Assembly: GCF_030403745.1 (NCBI RefSeq)
Contig: NZ_JAQMWP010000012.1
Location: forward strand, 242,468 to 306,467
Reading direction: 5' to 3'
Length of the DNA: 64,000 nt
From: Streptomyces sp. S.PB5
GTDB lineage: Bacteria > Actinomycetota > Actinomycetes > Streptomycetales > Streptomycetaceae
Of the stretch, positions 45,096-55,200 are shown one piece after another; position 1 is the first letter of the stretch, and each line of letters starts with the position of its first letter. The position numbers and the translations under genes are program-made. The notes under the pieces are model-generated. The model searched no databases and was not told where the DNA came from. It worked only from the letters and a program-made list of their open reading frames with translations.

Positions 45096-46454
45096 GTGGG
45101 ACCAGTCATGATCCCTCTGTCGTTCGGGCAGCTCGGACTGTGGTTCATCCATCAGATGAATCCGGGCAGCTCGATATACACCATGCAGCTCGCTTCGCGG
45201 CTGACGGGGCAGCTGGACAGCACAGCCCTGGAGGAGGCATTGCGAGACGTCGTGCAGCGACATGAATCGCTTCGCACGGTAATCCGACACGGTGAGGGCG
45301 AGCCGCACCAGGTTGTCCTGGACATCTCGGAATGCGCGGTGAGCCTGGAGTACGAGGAGCTTGCCGAGGAAGAGCTGGATGAGGCGATGTACGAGGCCTC
45401 GGAGCGCCCGTTCGACCTTGTGCGCGACCTGCCCTTTCGGGCATGGCTGTTCGCACTGGGGCCGCAGGAGCACGTGCTGCTCATGTCGATGCACCACATC
45501 GTCAGCGATGGCTGGTCGTTGGGGCCGCTCACCGGCGACCTCGCCCGGGCCTACGCGGCGCGGCGCCGTGGTGCCGAGCCGAATATGCCGCCGCTGCCTG
45601 TCCAGTACGCCGACTACGCACTCTGGCAGCGGCGGTTGCTGGGCCGCGAGGAGGATCCGGACAGCCTGGCGTCGAGACAGCTCACGCACTGGCGTTCGGT
45701 GCTCGACGGCATGCCCCAGGAACTGCGGTTGCCGGTGGATCACCCGCGCCAACCGATGTCCGACTTCGCCGGGGGCACGATCGAGTTCACCCTCGACGCC
45801 GATCTGCATACGGCACTGGCCGAGCTCGCCCGCACCGAAAATGCGACCATGTTCATGGTATTGCAGGCCGGGTTTGCGGCGCTGCTGAGCAAGCTCGGTG
45901 CGGGCACCGACATTCCGATCGGCTCACCCGTGGCCGGCCGCATGGATGATGCGCTGACCGATCTCGTCGGGTACTTCGTCAATATGCTGGTATTCCGCGT
46001 TGACGTCTCCGGCGACCCGACACTGCGAGACCTGGTCAAGCGGGTCCAGGCCGTCGCCCTTGATGCCTACGAGAACCAGGACATCCCCTTCGATCGCCTG
46101 GTCACGGCACTCAATCCTGCCCGCTCGCGGACCCGTCACCCGCTTTTCCAGGTCATGTTCACCCTGGAGAACAACACCGACGCCGGGCTCAAGCTCGACG
46201 GATTGACCGACGTGCCGTTGGACATCGACGGCGGCAGTTCCATGTACGACTTGGCGTTGAGCCTGCGGGAGAACTTCGGCCCGGACAAGGCGCCGGCTGG
46301 GATGGACGCGTTCCTGGAGTACCAGCTCGACCTGTTCGAAGCGGAGACCGCACAGCACGTGGCCGACGGTTACCGGCGGATGCTGGCCGCTCTTGCCGCG
46401 GACCCGGATGCGCCGATCAGCGCAGTCGACGTGCGAGGCCGACACCACGTCTGA
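45096..46454 (+). CDS. Free-standing NRPS condensation domain
   Basis: This ~452-residue single condensation domain has IPLSFGQLGLWF (C1), the active site MHHIVSDGWS (C3, ~134-140), the YFVNMLVFR segment and FQVMFTLENN. It has no A or PCP. It probably joins intermediates carried on two of the free A-PCP proteins. GTG 45096 has GAGGA 8 nt upstream; ATG 45045 is an alternative. The 98 bp before the mbtH gene hold only the latter's leader. Confidence 0.88.
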   Translation: MGPVMIPLSFGQLGLWFIHQMNPGSSIYTMQLASRLTGQLDSTALEEALRDVVQRHESLRTVIRHGEGEPHQVVLDISECAVSLEYEELAEEELDEAMYEASERPFDLVRDLPFRAWLFALGPQEHVLLMSMHHIVSDGWSLGPLTGDLARAYAARRRGAEPNMPPLPVQYADYALWQRRLLGREEDPDSLASRQLTHWRSVLDGMPQELRLPVDHPRQPMSDFAGGTIEFTLDADLHTALAELARTENATMFMVLQAGFAALLSKLGAGTDIPIGSPVAGRMDDALTDLVGYFVNMLVFRVDVSGDPTLRDLVKRVQAVALDAYENQDIPFDRLVTALNPARSRTRHPLFQVMFTLENNTDAGLKLDGLTDVPLDIDGGSSMYDLALSLRENFGPDKAPAGMDAFLEYQLDLFEAETAQHVADGYRRMLAALAADPDAPISAVDVRGRHHV

Positions 46455-46552
46455 CATCGGGTTCGAAGAAATATTGCCCATGAATTCGGCACGCATTTCG
46501 AGTTGAGCGTCCGCTTGCGAATGATGACGACTTACGTAGGAGAGTGAAAGCA

Positions 46553-46762
46553 GTGGCGAATCCGTTCGAGGACCAGGACGGCGTGTACCTGGTGCTGGTC
46601 AATGCTGAGGGACAGCACTCGTTGTGGCCCGCCGCCATCACTGTGCCCGAGGGCTGGACCGTAGTACACGGCGAATCCGGGCGAGAGGACTGCCTGGAGT
46701 ACGTGAAACGGAACTGGACGGACATGCGGCCCAAGTCCCTGGTCGAGGCGACAACCTCTTGA
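46553..46762 (+). CDS. MbtH-like NRPS accessory protein
   Basis: This 69-residue protein has the invariant pattern NPFEDQDGVYLVLVN, HSLWPA, VPEGWTVVHGE and NWTDMRPKSL. MbtH proteins bind adenylation domains and help them fold or act. GTG 46553 is preferred because AGGAG lies about 9 nt upstream; GTG 46544 would overlap the ribosome site. Confidence 0.95.
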   Translation: MANPFEDQDGVYLVLVNAEGQHSLWPAAITVPEGWTVVHGESGREDCLEYVKRNWTDMRPKSLVEATTS

Positions 46763-46857
46763 GGGCCCCTCGGTGTGGCACCGCCACCCGACCCGAAGAC
46801 ACCATCACCTAGCCCTCGTGCCGATACCTGAAACCAGCACGCGCGGAAAGAGACGCA

Positions 46858-48162
46858 ATGAGCGATGTAGAGGTCTCCGGCAAAAAAGGACGCCGAAGCA
46901 AACGCAGAAGGCTGCTGACTGACCGAAACTTCACCTGCCTATTGGCCGCCCGGCTGGGCTCCAGCATGGCCAACGGCTTCCTGCCGGTCGCGGAGAGCTT
47001 CGGTGTCCTCCACACCACTGGTTCTGCGAGTGACCTCGGCCTTGTCCTCGGAGTTCAGGCGGCGGTTTCGCTCGCCTTGTCGCTGTTTGCCGGCGTCGCG
47101 GCGGACCGCTTTCCGCGTGCCGCGTTGCTCATCGTTTCGTCGATCGTACGCCTGGTCGCGGCGGCGACCTTGGCGATAGGACTCCTCACGGACACTGCGA
47201 CCCTCGCCTGGTTCTTCGCTCTGGCAGTCGTGTACGGCGGCGCTGACGCGCTGTTCGGTCCGGCCAGCATGGCGATCATGCCGGACGTCGTTGCGAGAGA
47301 AGACCTGGACGAGGCCAATGCGCTGGTCGGCGCTTTTTCCTCGCTGGCTTGGACGGTGGCCCCTGCGACGGCAGGAGTGGTCGTGGCGGCGTACGGTTCG
47401 GGAGCCGCTTTCCTGGTGGAGAGCGTGCTGATGGCTTTCATCACTCTCTGTCTCATATTCGCCAAGATCCCCGCCCGGGGCGAAGTCGAGCCGGATCACG
47501 AAGGCGGGACGCTCACGCAGCTGAAGCAAGGCTGGCGGGAGTTCCGAATACGCCCCTGGCTATGGCTGCTCACCTTGCAGTGGACGTTGTTCTCACTGGT
47601 CCTGCTGGCTCCCCTCGCGGTCCTCGGCCCGTTGGTGGCCGACACGCATCTGGGCGGTCCCGCAGCTTGGGGTGTCATCGGCACCTGCATGACCATCGGT
47701 GTGCTCTGCGCGGAGTTCACCTCCGCGCGGATCAAGCCGAAGCGACCGGTGGTCTTCATAGCGTGGCTGCCACCGCTGATCGTCTTCGAGGCGTTGGCCC
47801 TCGGCTCTGGCGTGCCGACGGTGGTGGTGGCGGGTGCCGCGGTGCTCTCCGGCTGCGCGATCGGCCTGCAAGGAGTGTTCTTCCAGACCCTCATGCAGCG
47901 AGCCGTACCGAGCGCCGTACTGGGCCGGGTGGCCGCCTTCGACCTGATGGCTTCGGAGATCGCCCAGCCGGTCGGCTTCGCCGTGGCCGGCCCACTGGGC
48001 GTCCTGTTCGGCCTGCGCCCGGTGCTGGTGGGCTGTGCTGTGGTCGCGGTGGTGGGCACGGCACTGTTCGCCCTTGCCCTGACCAAGGTTGAGCAACCAG
48101 AGCTACAGACGCAGAACGAACCGCGCGTGCCGGACAGCGGCACTGAGGCGACGGTCAGCTGA
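46858..48162 (+). CDS. MFS exporter
   Basis: This is a 434-residue inner-membrane protein with about 12 helices, a very basic N-terminal tail (GKKGRRSKRRR) and an MFS loop motif AGVAADRFPRAALL between helices 2 and 3. It lies within the NRPS operon after mbtH, so it is probably the product exporter and may also confer self-protection. An ATG 46858 start follows AAAGAG. Confidence 0.9.
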   Translation: MSDVEVSGKKGRRSKRRRLLTDRNFTCLLAARLGSSMANGFLPVAESFGVLHTTGSASDLGLVLGVQAAVSLALSLFAGVAADRFPRAALLIVSSIVRLVAAATLAIGLLTDTATLAWFFALAVVYGGADALFGPASMAIMPDVVAREDLDEANALVGAFSSLAWTVAPATAGVVVAAYGSGAAFLVESVLMAFITLCLIFAKIPARGEVEPDHEGGTLTQLKQGWREFRIRPWLWLLTLQWTLFSLVLLAPLAVLGPLVADTHLGGPAAWGVIGTCMTIGVLCAEFTSARIKPKRPVVFIAWLPPLIVFEALALGSGVPTVVVAGAAVLSGCAIGLQGVFFQTLMQRAVPSAVLGRVAAFDLMASEIAQPVGFAVAGPLGVLFGLRPVLVGCAVVAVVGTALFALALTKVEQPELQTQNEPRVPDSGTEATVS

Positions 48163-48228
48163 GCGGTACTCGACTGCGGACGAGCCTTTGACGAAGCCGG
48201 ACCACCGCGGCACGAAGGAATCAGGAAG

Positions 48229-49434
48229 ATGATGTACAAGGACAGATTGGCCATACCCGGTCCGACCCCGCTGCCGCCCGCGGTCATCGCGGCGGCGACG
48301 CATCCCATGGTCGACGAGCGCACCGTGGACTTCGCCCGCATATTCACACGAATCATCGACGGGCTCAGGTCTGTGCTTGGTACCGCGGGGGACGTGCTGA
48401 TCTTCTCGTCGAGCACCACCGGTGCGTTCGAGAGCGCGGTGCAAAACCTCTTCAGTCCAGGGGAAAAGGTACTCGTGGTGGACAACGGTGCCTTTGGAAG
48501 GCGCTGGGTGGAGCTGTGCCGCGCCTATGGCCTGGAGACCGTCGTGCTCGACGTCGCGTGGGGTAGCGAGCCGGACCCCACAGCTGTCGAAGCCTGCCTG
48601 GCGGCCGACCCGCACATCGTCGCGGCGATCGTCGTCCACTGCGAGACCTCCACAGGCGTCGTCACCGACCTCGAGGCCATCGGACACGCGACCCGCAACG
48701 TGCTGACGATAGTGGACTCGGCCTCCGGGGCCGGCGGCTGCGAAATACAGGCCGACGCATGGGGGTTGGACGTCGTGGTCGGCGGGACTCAGAAGGCGCT
48801 GATGGCGCCGCCAGGAGTCTCTTTCGTCTCCGTCAGTGAGCGCGCCTGGCGCCGGCACGCCAAGGCCAGGCATCTGCGGTACTACTTCGACTGGACGATC
48901 ACACGTGACAGCCTGAACCACTCCATCCCGCGTACCCCTTGGACGCCGGCGGTCGGCGTGCTGCTCCAGTTGTCCGCGGCGCTCGACCAGGTACTCGCTG
49001 AAGGCATGGAGCGGCGCCATCAGCGGCATTCGGAGCTCGGCCGGATGGCCAGAGCGGGCTTGCGCGGCCTCGGACTTCGGCTGCTGACCCCAGAAGCGGC
49101 GCGCAACGGCATCGTGACGGCAGCGTTCACACCGCCTGGAGTGGGCGCGCAAGCTCTCGTCGATGCGGTGGTCGAGCACACAGGCGTCCAGCTGGCCACC
49201 GGCAACGGAGAACTGGCCGACCAAGTGGTGCGGATCGGTCACTGCGGTCACGCGGACCCGCTCGACCTGGTTACCGCGCTGGCCGCGCTTGAGACCGGGT
49301 TCGCAGCCCTCGGCGCCCCGGTGCTGCCGGGCAGTGGAGTCACGCCCGTTGTGAAGCTGATGGCACAGCAGGTTGACGCCGCCGCAGGCCCCTTGACGTC
49401 GATGTCGCCTACCCCTGAGGAGTCCGCTGCGTGA
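48229..49434 (+). CDS. Class V aminotransferase (alanine/serine-glyoxylate type)
   Basis: This 401-residue PLP enzyme has IPGPTPLPPAV, the Asp in IVDSASGAGG and the PLP-Lys in VVGGTQKALMAPPG, typical of alanine- or serine-glyoxylate aminotransferases. In the cluster it may interconvert a 2-ketoacid and an amino acid, possibly together with the 2-hydroxyacid dehydrogenase two genes on. Its stop overlaps the start of the next A-PCP gene by 4 bp, so they are co-translated. The exact substrate is unknown. Confidence 0.85.
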   Translation: MMYKDRLAIPGPTPLPPAVIAAATHPMVDERTVDFARIFTRIIDGLRSVLGTAGDVLIFSSSTTGAFESAVQNLFSPGEKVLVVDNGAFGRRWVELCRAYGLETVVLDVAWGSEPDPTAVEACLAADPHIVAAIVVHCETSTGVVTDLEAIGHATRNVLTIVDSASGAGGCEIQADAWGLDVVVGGTQKALMAPPGVSFVSVSERAWRRHAKARHLRYYFDWTITRDSLNHSIPRTPWTPAVGVLLQLSAALDQVLAEGMERRHQRHSELGRMARAGLRGLGLRLLTPEAARNGIVTAAFTPPGVGAQALVDAVVEHTGVQLATGNGELADQVVRIGHCGHADPLDLVTALAALETGFAALGAPVLPGSGVTPVVKLMAQQVDAAAGPLTSMSPTPEESAA

Positions 49435-51260
49435 ACGCCGACGTTCGATCAGTGCGTGACGACGCGCCGAAGCTCATCCCGCACCTGCTTGAGCAGCACT
49501 CACGGGTGACGCCGCACGCCCCCGCGACCGAGGATGCCCAGCGGGCGCTGACCTACGCCGAACTCACCGCCGAAGCCGAGCACATGGCGGCGCGCCTGGC
49601 GGATATGGGAGTGCTTCCCGGCGATCGCGTCGGCGTGATGATGCGTCACTCCGCTGACCTGCTGGTCGCGATTCTCGGCGTGCTGCGTGCGCGAGCGGCC
49701 TACGTGCCTATCGACCCGGACTACCCCGACCAGCGCAAGAGTTTCCTCGCGGCAGACTCCGGTATCAAGATCCTCATCGTCGACGGAGCGGAGGGGAGCC
49801 CAACCAGCTTGCCCGTCACGACGCTTGCGCCGGACCGGGGGCGCTTGACTCCCCGTCCGGACGCCCCCGCAGCCGCGCCGGACGATCTGGCCTGCGTCAT
49901 CTACACCTCAGGTTCCACCGGAGCGCCCAAAGGCGTCATGATCACCCATCTCGGCCTGGCGACTCTCGCAGCCGCCGCGAGTGCCGAGTTCGGCATGGGG
50001 CCGCGTGATCGCTACCTGATGCTGGCCGCCGCCGCATTCTCCGCCTCACTCGAGGAACTGTTCCCCCCACTCGTGCAGGGCGGGACAAGCGTGTTCCCGG
50101 CCGACCGGGTTGCGCTCTCCCCGGTGGAGGCCCTGCTCGACTTCCTCACCGCGCACGACGTCACGCTGCTGGAGATGCAGACCGCGCACTGGCACCTGCT
50201 GGTTCGCCACCTCGTGGACACCGGCGGGACAATGCCCCCGGCGCTGCGCCTGGTCGTCATGGGAGGCGACCGCGCCATGCCCGAAGCCGTCCAGCAGTGG
50301 AACGGCTTCCGCCTTCCGCTGGTGCACGTCTACGGGCCGACCGAGACCACTGCGACCGCGTCGTACTGGAGCGTGCCGCCCGGACAAGCACCCGAGGACG
50401 GTGTGTTGTCCATGGGCGATGCCATCGCCGGAACCCGCATGTTCGTGGTCGACGAGCGGCTCGAACTCGTTCCCGCAGGTGCCGAGGGCGAGCTGCTCAT
50501 CGGTGGTGACTCGCTGGCACGCGGTTACCTGGACAGACCCGATGTCACCGCGGAGAAGTTCGTCGCCGACCCCTACTCGGGGATTCCGGGGGCCAGGTTG
50601 TACCGCACCGGCGATCGGGTACGCCGTCTTCCCGACGGGCGGCTGCAATTCCTCGGACGCAGCGACCAGCAAGTCAAGGTGCGCGGCTATCGCGTCGAAC
50701 CAGGCGAGATCGAGGCTGCGCTCGACCGGCACCCAGCGGTGCGTCAAGCCCTGGTCACGACAGGTCAAGACGCGTCGGGCGAACAGCGATTGATCGGCTA
50801 CGTGACTGCTGACCGGGACACGGTGAGCACCGGTGAGCTGCGTTCCTTCCTCGCCGACGAACTGCCGGCCCATCTGATCCCTTCAGCACTGATCCGGCTC
50901 GACGATTTTCCGCTGACGACGCATCGGAAAATCGACCACGCGATGCTTCCGCAGCCGCCGAAACGCCGGCCCGACCTGCCCACCGAATTCGTGCCACCGA
51001 CAGGTGAGACCGAGCGGCGCATCGGCGCCGCCGCGGCGGAGCTACTGGGACTCGACGAGATCGGTGTGCTCGACAACCTGCTCGACCTGGGCGGGGATTC
51101 GCTGTTCATGTTGCGGCTGATCAGCTGGATCCGCAAACACTTGGGCATAAGCCTCGGTGTCCGCGAGGTCTTCGCATCGTATTCGGTACGCGGAGTGGCA
51201 GCGCTGGCCGACGCGACGGCGGACGTCACGGCGGTGGGTAAGCCGGGCAGTGGCTGGTGA
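49431..51260 (+). CDS. NRPS A-PCP didomain protein with non-amino-acid-type A domain
   Basis: This 609-residue protein has A3 VIYTSGSTGAPKG, A5 HVYGPTETTAT, A7 YRTGDR and A8 GRSDQQVKVRGYRVEPG; A10 is divergent (THRKIDH) but keeps its Lys. The PCP Ser (~557) is in DLGGDSLFM. In A4 the sequence is FSASLEEL where FDxS is normal, so Asp235, which binds the alpha-amino group, is Ser. The code reads about S-A-E-E-V-G-V-A-T-K. That points to a substrate without an alpha-amino group, such as a hydroxy or keto acid. GTG 49431 has GAGGAG upstream. Confidence 0.88.
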   Translation: MNADVRSVRDDAPKLIPHLLEQHSRVTPHAPATEDAQRALTYAELTAEAEHMAARLADMGVLPGDRVGVMMRHSADLLVAILGVLRARAAYVPIDPDYPDQRKSFLAADSGIKILIVDGAEGSPTSLPVTTLAPDRGRLTPRPDAPAAAPDDLACVIYTSGSTGAPKGVMITHLGLATLAAAASAEFGMGPRDRYLMLAAAAFSASLEELFPPLVQGGTSVFPADRVALSPVEALLDFLTAHDVTLLEMQTAHWHLLVRHLVDTGGTMPPALRLVVMGGDRAMPEAVQQWNGFRLPLVHVYGPTETTATASYWSVPPGQAPEDGVLSMGDAIAGTRMFVVDERLELVPAGAEGELLIGGDSLARGYLDRPDVTAEKFVADPYSGIPGARLYRTGDRVRRLPDGRLQFLGRSDQQVKVRGYRVEPGEIEAALDRHPAVRQALVTTGQDASGEQRLIGYVTADRDTVSTGELRSFLADELPAHLIPSALIRLDDFPLTTHRKIDHAMLPQPPKRRPDLPTEFVPPTGETERRIGAAAAELLGLDEIGVLDNLLDLGGDSLFMLRLISWIRKHLGISLGVREVFASYSVRGVAALADATADVTAVGKPGSGW

Positions 51261-52174
51261 CCATGGTTCCCGACCTACCAGTCGCAGTGCTTCCGGAACC
51301 GGCACCCGCCGATCTCATGACAGCGCTGCATGCTTCAGGCGTTCGACTGGCTCCGCTGGCCCGGGCTCAGGGCTTGATCTGGACCGGCGAACAGCCCTCG
51401 GCGCTGGCAGCCGCACTCGAGTGCGCGCCGTCGGTGCGCTGGGTTCAGCTGGCGAGCACCGGCGTCGAAAGCTACCTGCCGCTCATGGATCAGCGGATCC
51501 GCTGGAGCCGGGCCGTGGGCGTCCAGTCCGAGCTGGTGGCTGAACACGCCCTCATGCTCGCGCTGACCGTGCTGCGTCAGGGCACTGCCTCCGTGAGGGC
51601 CGGCGCGTGGCGGCCGCGTCCCGCCATCGGACTGACGAACGCCGAGGTCCTTGTGGTGGGCGGCGGCGGGGTTGCCCGGGCACTGCTCGCACTGCTGCGC
51701 CCGTTCAGGGTCCGCGCCAAGGTGGTGTGCCGCGGCGGCGCCCCGATGGCGGGCGCCGAGGTCGGCACGCCCGATCGCCTCGACGAATTCCTGCCCGAGG
51801 CCCGTGTGGTCTTCCTCGCGGCGCCGCTGACCGCAGACACGGCCGGGCTGATCGACGCAGCCAGACTCAGGTCCATGCGTCAGGACGCCTGCCTGGTGAA
51901 CGTGGCGCGCGGCGGGCTCGTCATCACAGACGACCTCGTACGTGCGCTGACCTCCGGGTGGATCGCCGGCGCCGGCCTGGACGTCACCGACCCCGAGCCG
52001 CTTCCTCCGGAGCACCCGCTGTGGTCCCTTCCCAGTTGTGTGATCACCGCACACTGCGCGGGCGATCTGGATCACGCACTCGGACCCTTCGTCGACCTGG
52101 TCCGGCGCAACATTCGTCGACTGGCGAACGGCCTTGAGCCGATCGGCCTGGTCGACCGGGACCTCGGTTACTAG
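51257..52174 (+). CDS. D-isomer-specific 2-hydroxyacid dehydrogenase family protein
   Basis: This 305-residue NAD(P)-dependent enzyme has the Rossmann motif VVGGGGVAR and catalytic residues Arg in VNVARGGLV, Glu in DVTDPEPLPPE and His in ITAHCAG. It interconverts 2-keto and D-2-hydroxy acids. The GTG start overlaps the A-PCP stop by 4 bp, so the pair is coupled; it may supply a 2-hydroxyacid to that unusual A domain. ATG 51263 is an alternative start. Confidence 0.88.
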   Translation: MTMVPDLPVAVLPEPAPADLMTALHASGVRLAPLARAQGLIWTGEQPSALAAALECAPSVRWVQLASTGVESYLPLMDQRIRWSRAVGVQSELVAEHALMLALTVLRQGTASVRAGAWRPRPAIGLTNAEVLVVGGGGVARALLALLRPFRVRAKVVCRGGAPMAGAEVGTPDRLDEFLPEARVVFLAAPLTADTAGLIDAARLRSMRQDACLVNVARGGLVITDDLVRALTSGWIAGAGLDVTDPEPLPPEHPLWSLPSCVITAHCAGDLDHALGPFVDLVRRNIRRLANGLEPIGLVDRDLGY

Positions 52175-52200
52175 CCGACTGTCAGGAAGAGCGGGTCACG

Positions 52201-55200
52201 ATGACCGAGACAACCACCACTCCGAAGGCCACGAACCCGACCGGAGCACCCATGGGCAACCGACAGATCGAGAGGATCTCCCTCCTGCAGGAGCAGATCT
52301 GGATTGCTGAACAACTCGCCCCGGGCCGCAGCGTTTACGGAATACCCATGGTGATCCGTCTGCGTGGCGCGTTGGACACGGAGCTCGCCGCGCGCTGCGT
52401 GACCGAGATCGTGCGTCGGCATGAAGTGCTGCGCTCCCGGGTGGGCGAGAAGAACGGTGAACCGTACCTCATCACAGATCCGCCGCAGCCCTTCGCGCTG
52501 CCTGTGCTCGACTTTCGCTCCCGGCCCGACGAGTGGCGTGTCTTCGTCGAGACCGCCGCTCGCGAGCCCTTCGACCTCGTGCACGGCCCGCTGCTGAGAG
52601 CTGCTGCGCTACGTCTTGAGGATGACGCCTACGCGCTCTTCCTCAACATGCACCACATCGTCGCGGACGGTTGGTCGCTGCGTCTGTTCTGGACCGAGTT
52701 CGCCGCGCTCTACGCCGCATGGCACGCGGGCGATGAGCCCGATCTGCCTGACCTCACCATGCAGTACCGCGACTTCGCCGCCGAACAACGGCGCATCACC
52801 GAGGACGGCGGGTACGACAACGCGCTCGACGCGTGGGCTCAGGAATTGGCCGGTGCGACGACAACCCTTGCACTGCCGGTCGATCACAGTTCAGGAGCGT
52901 CCCGGGACTACCGGGGGAATGAGTTCAAGACAGTGGTGCCCGAGCAGCTTCGGGCCGATGCCTACGCCTGCGCCAAGCGGCTCGGGGTCACGCCGTTCGC
53001 GATGCTCGGCGGTGTGTGGGGCGTGCTCCTGGCCCGCTGCACCCGTCAGGACGACCTGCTGATCGGAACGCCGCTGGCCGGCCGGACCCGTCCCGAGTAC
53101 CAGTCGCTCATCGGGCTGTTCGCCAACACCATGCCGTTGCGACTGCGGCTGGACGCGGACGTGTCCTTCGCCTCCCTGGTCCGCGAACTCCAGCTGAGTA
53201 CCTTCGACGCACTCTCCTCACAAGACGCGCCCTTCACCGAGCTCGTCAAACGGGTCGACTCCCAACGCACCTCACGTGAGGCCCCGCTCTTCCAGACGGT
53301 GTACTCCTTCGAGCAGTCCACGGAGTTCGAAGCCACGCTGCCGGGCTGCGCGGTGACGGAGCTGTACGAGTTGCCCAATGGCGGGGCCCGGTTCCGACTC
53401 AGTCTCGGCGCTGTGGACGCGCTGGGGGAGCTGAGCCTTCAGTTCGAATACGACAGTGAGCTGTTCGACCCGGGCACCATCGAGGCAATGGCCGAGAGCT
53501 ACCTGGCGCTGCTCGGCGACGCCGCCTCCCACCCCGAGTCCCCACTGGGAGCGCTTCGCACGTCGACCGACGCCGAGCCCGATCGGGAGCTCACCGGCCG
53601 GCCCGTGCCCGGGGAGGAGCCGGCCACCCTGCACGCGCTGTTCGAGCGACGGGTCCGACAGAGCCCAGATGCGCCGGCGATCGAGCGCGAAGACGGTACT
53701 CCGGTCAGCTACGCACAGCTCAACAGCCAGGCCAACCGGCTCGCGCGGCATCTGCGCCGGCTAGGTCTTCGCACGGGCGAGCGGGTGGCGCTCGCCTTGC
53801 CCCATGGCTCCTCCTGGCCGGCCGCCGTGCTCGCCGTGCTGAAGGCGGGCGGGGCCTACGTCCCTGTGGCTCCGGACGCGCCCGGCAGCCGCAACGCCCA
53901 CGTCCTCGCCGAGACCGCGCCCCGCCTGGTGCTCACGCTCGTGGACCGCGCCGAGGACTTCGCCGGGGCCCACCACGTGCTCGCCCTCGACGATCCGGCG
54001 GTTGCTTTCTCGATCGAGGCCCAGAGCGGTGAAGATCTCGAGAACATCGCCGTGACAGGTCGTCAGGTCGCGTATGTCCCGTTCACCTCCGGCTCGACCG
54101 GTGTACCCAAGGGCACCCTCGTCACCCATGCCAACCTGACCGCGTTCACCCGCGCCGCGGTGGACACGTTCGATCTGGGCCCGGACGACAGGATGCTGCA
54201 GATCGCCGCGATGACCTTCGACGTACATGTCGAGGAGTTCTTCCCCACCTGGCTGGCCGGTGGCTGCGTCGTCTTCTTCGATGGCGTGCTCGGCCGCACC
54301 AGCCAGGAGGAACTGCTGCACCTCCTCGGAGAGCGCGAGATCACCATATGTGAGCTCCCCACCGCCTACTGGATGGAAGTGGTGCGCCTGATCGACCCGG
54401 CCGTTGTCCCCGTTCCGAAAACCTTGCGGCGAGTGCTGGTCGGCGGCGAACGCGCGCCGATCGAGGTCTACCAGCGCTGGTTGGACTTCGGGATTGCGCT
54501 CACCAATGTCTATGGACTCACCGAAACGGCGGTGACCAGCACGACCTACCAGCCCGGTGCTGACTTCGACCGCGAGGCGCTGCCGATCGGACGCCCCATG
54601 CCGCACGCCGCCGTCTACGTGCTCGACGCTTTGCTCGCACCGGTGGGACGCGGCGTGCCAGGGGAGATCTACCTGGCCGGCCCCGGCGTCTGCGACGGCT
54701 TTCTCAACCGGCCCGAGCAGACCGCCGAGCGCTTCTTGGCGGACCCCTTCGCGCCCGAGCCGGGCGCACGTATGTATCGCACCGGCGACCAAGGCCGCTG
54801 GACCACCGAAGGCGACCTCGAATTTCTCGGCCGCGTGGACCGTCAGCTCAAACTGCGCGGCCATCGGGTCGAGCTCGCCGAGATCGAATCCGTACTCGAC
54901 GGCCATCCGGACGTGGAGCGCAGCCTGGTCGTGCCTCGGCGCACCGAGGCTGATCCAGCGGCCGAGCTCGAGCTGATCGCGTTCCTGATCGGTGCGCACG
55001 CCGACGAGGCAGCAGTCGCGGCATACGTACGTACCCAGCTTCCCCCGCACCTGGTTCCGGCTCACATCTCCGTAGTTGAACGGTTCCCGCTCACCTCGCA
55101 CGGCAAGGTCGACCAAGCAGCCTTGCTCGCGCTGCCCAGCCGCGAGCGTGCCGTCCCCGAGGAAGCGCAGGGCAGCGAGCTCGAAGTCAAGGTCGCGGAG

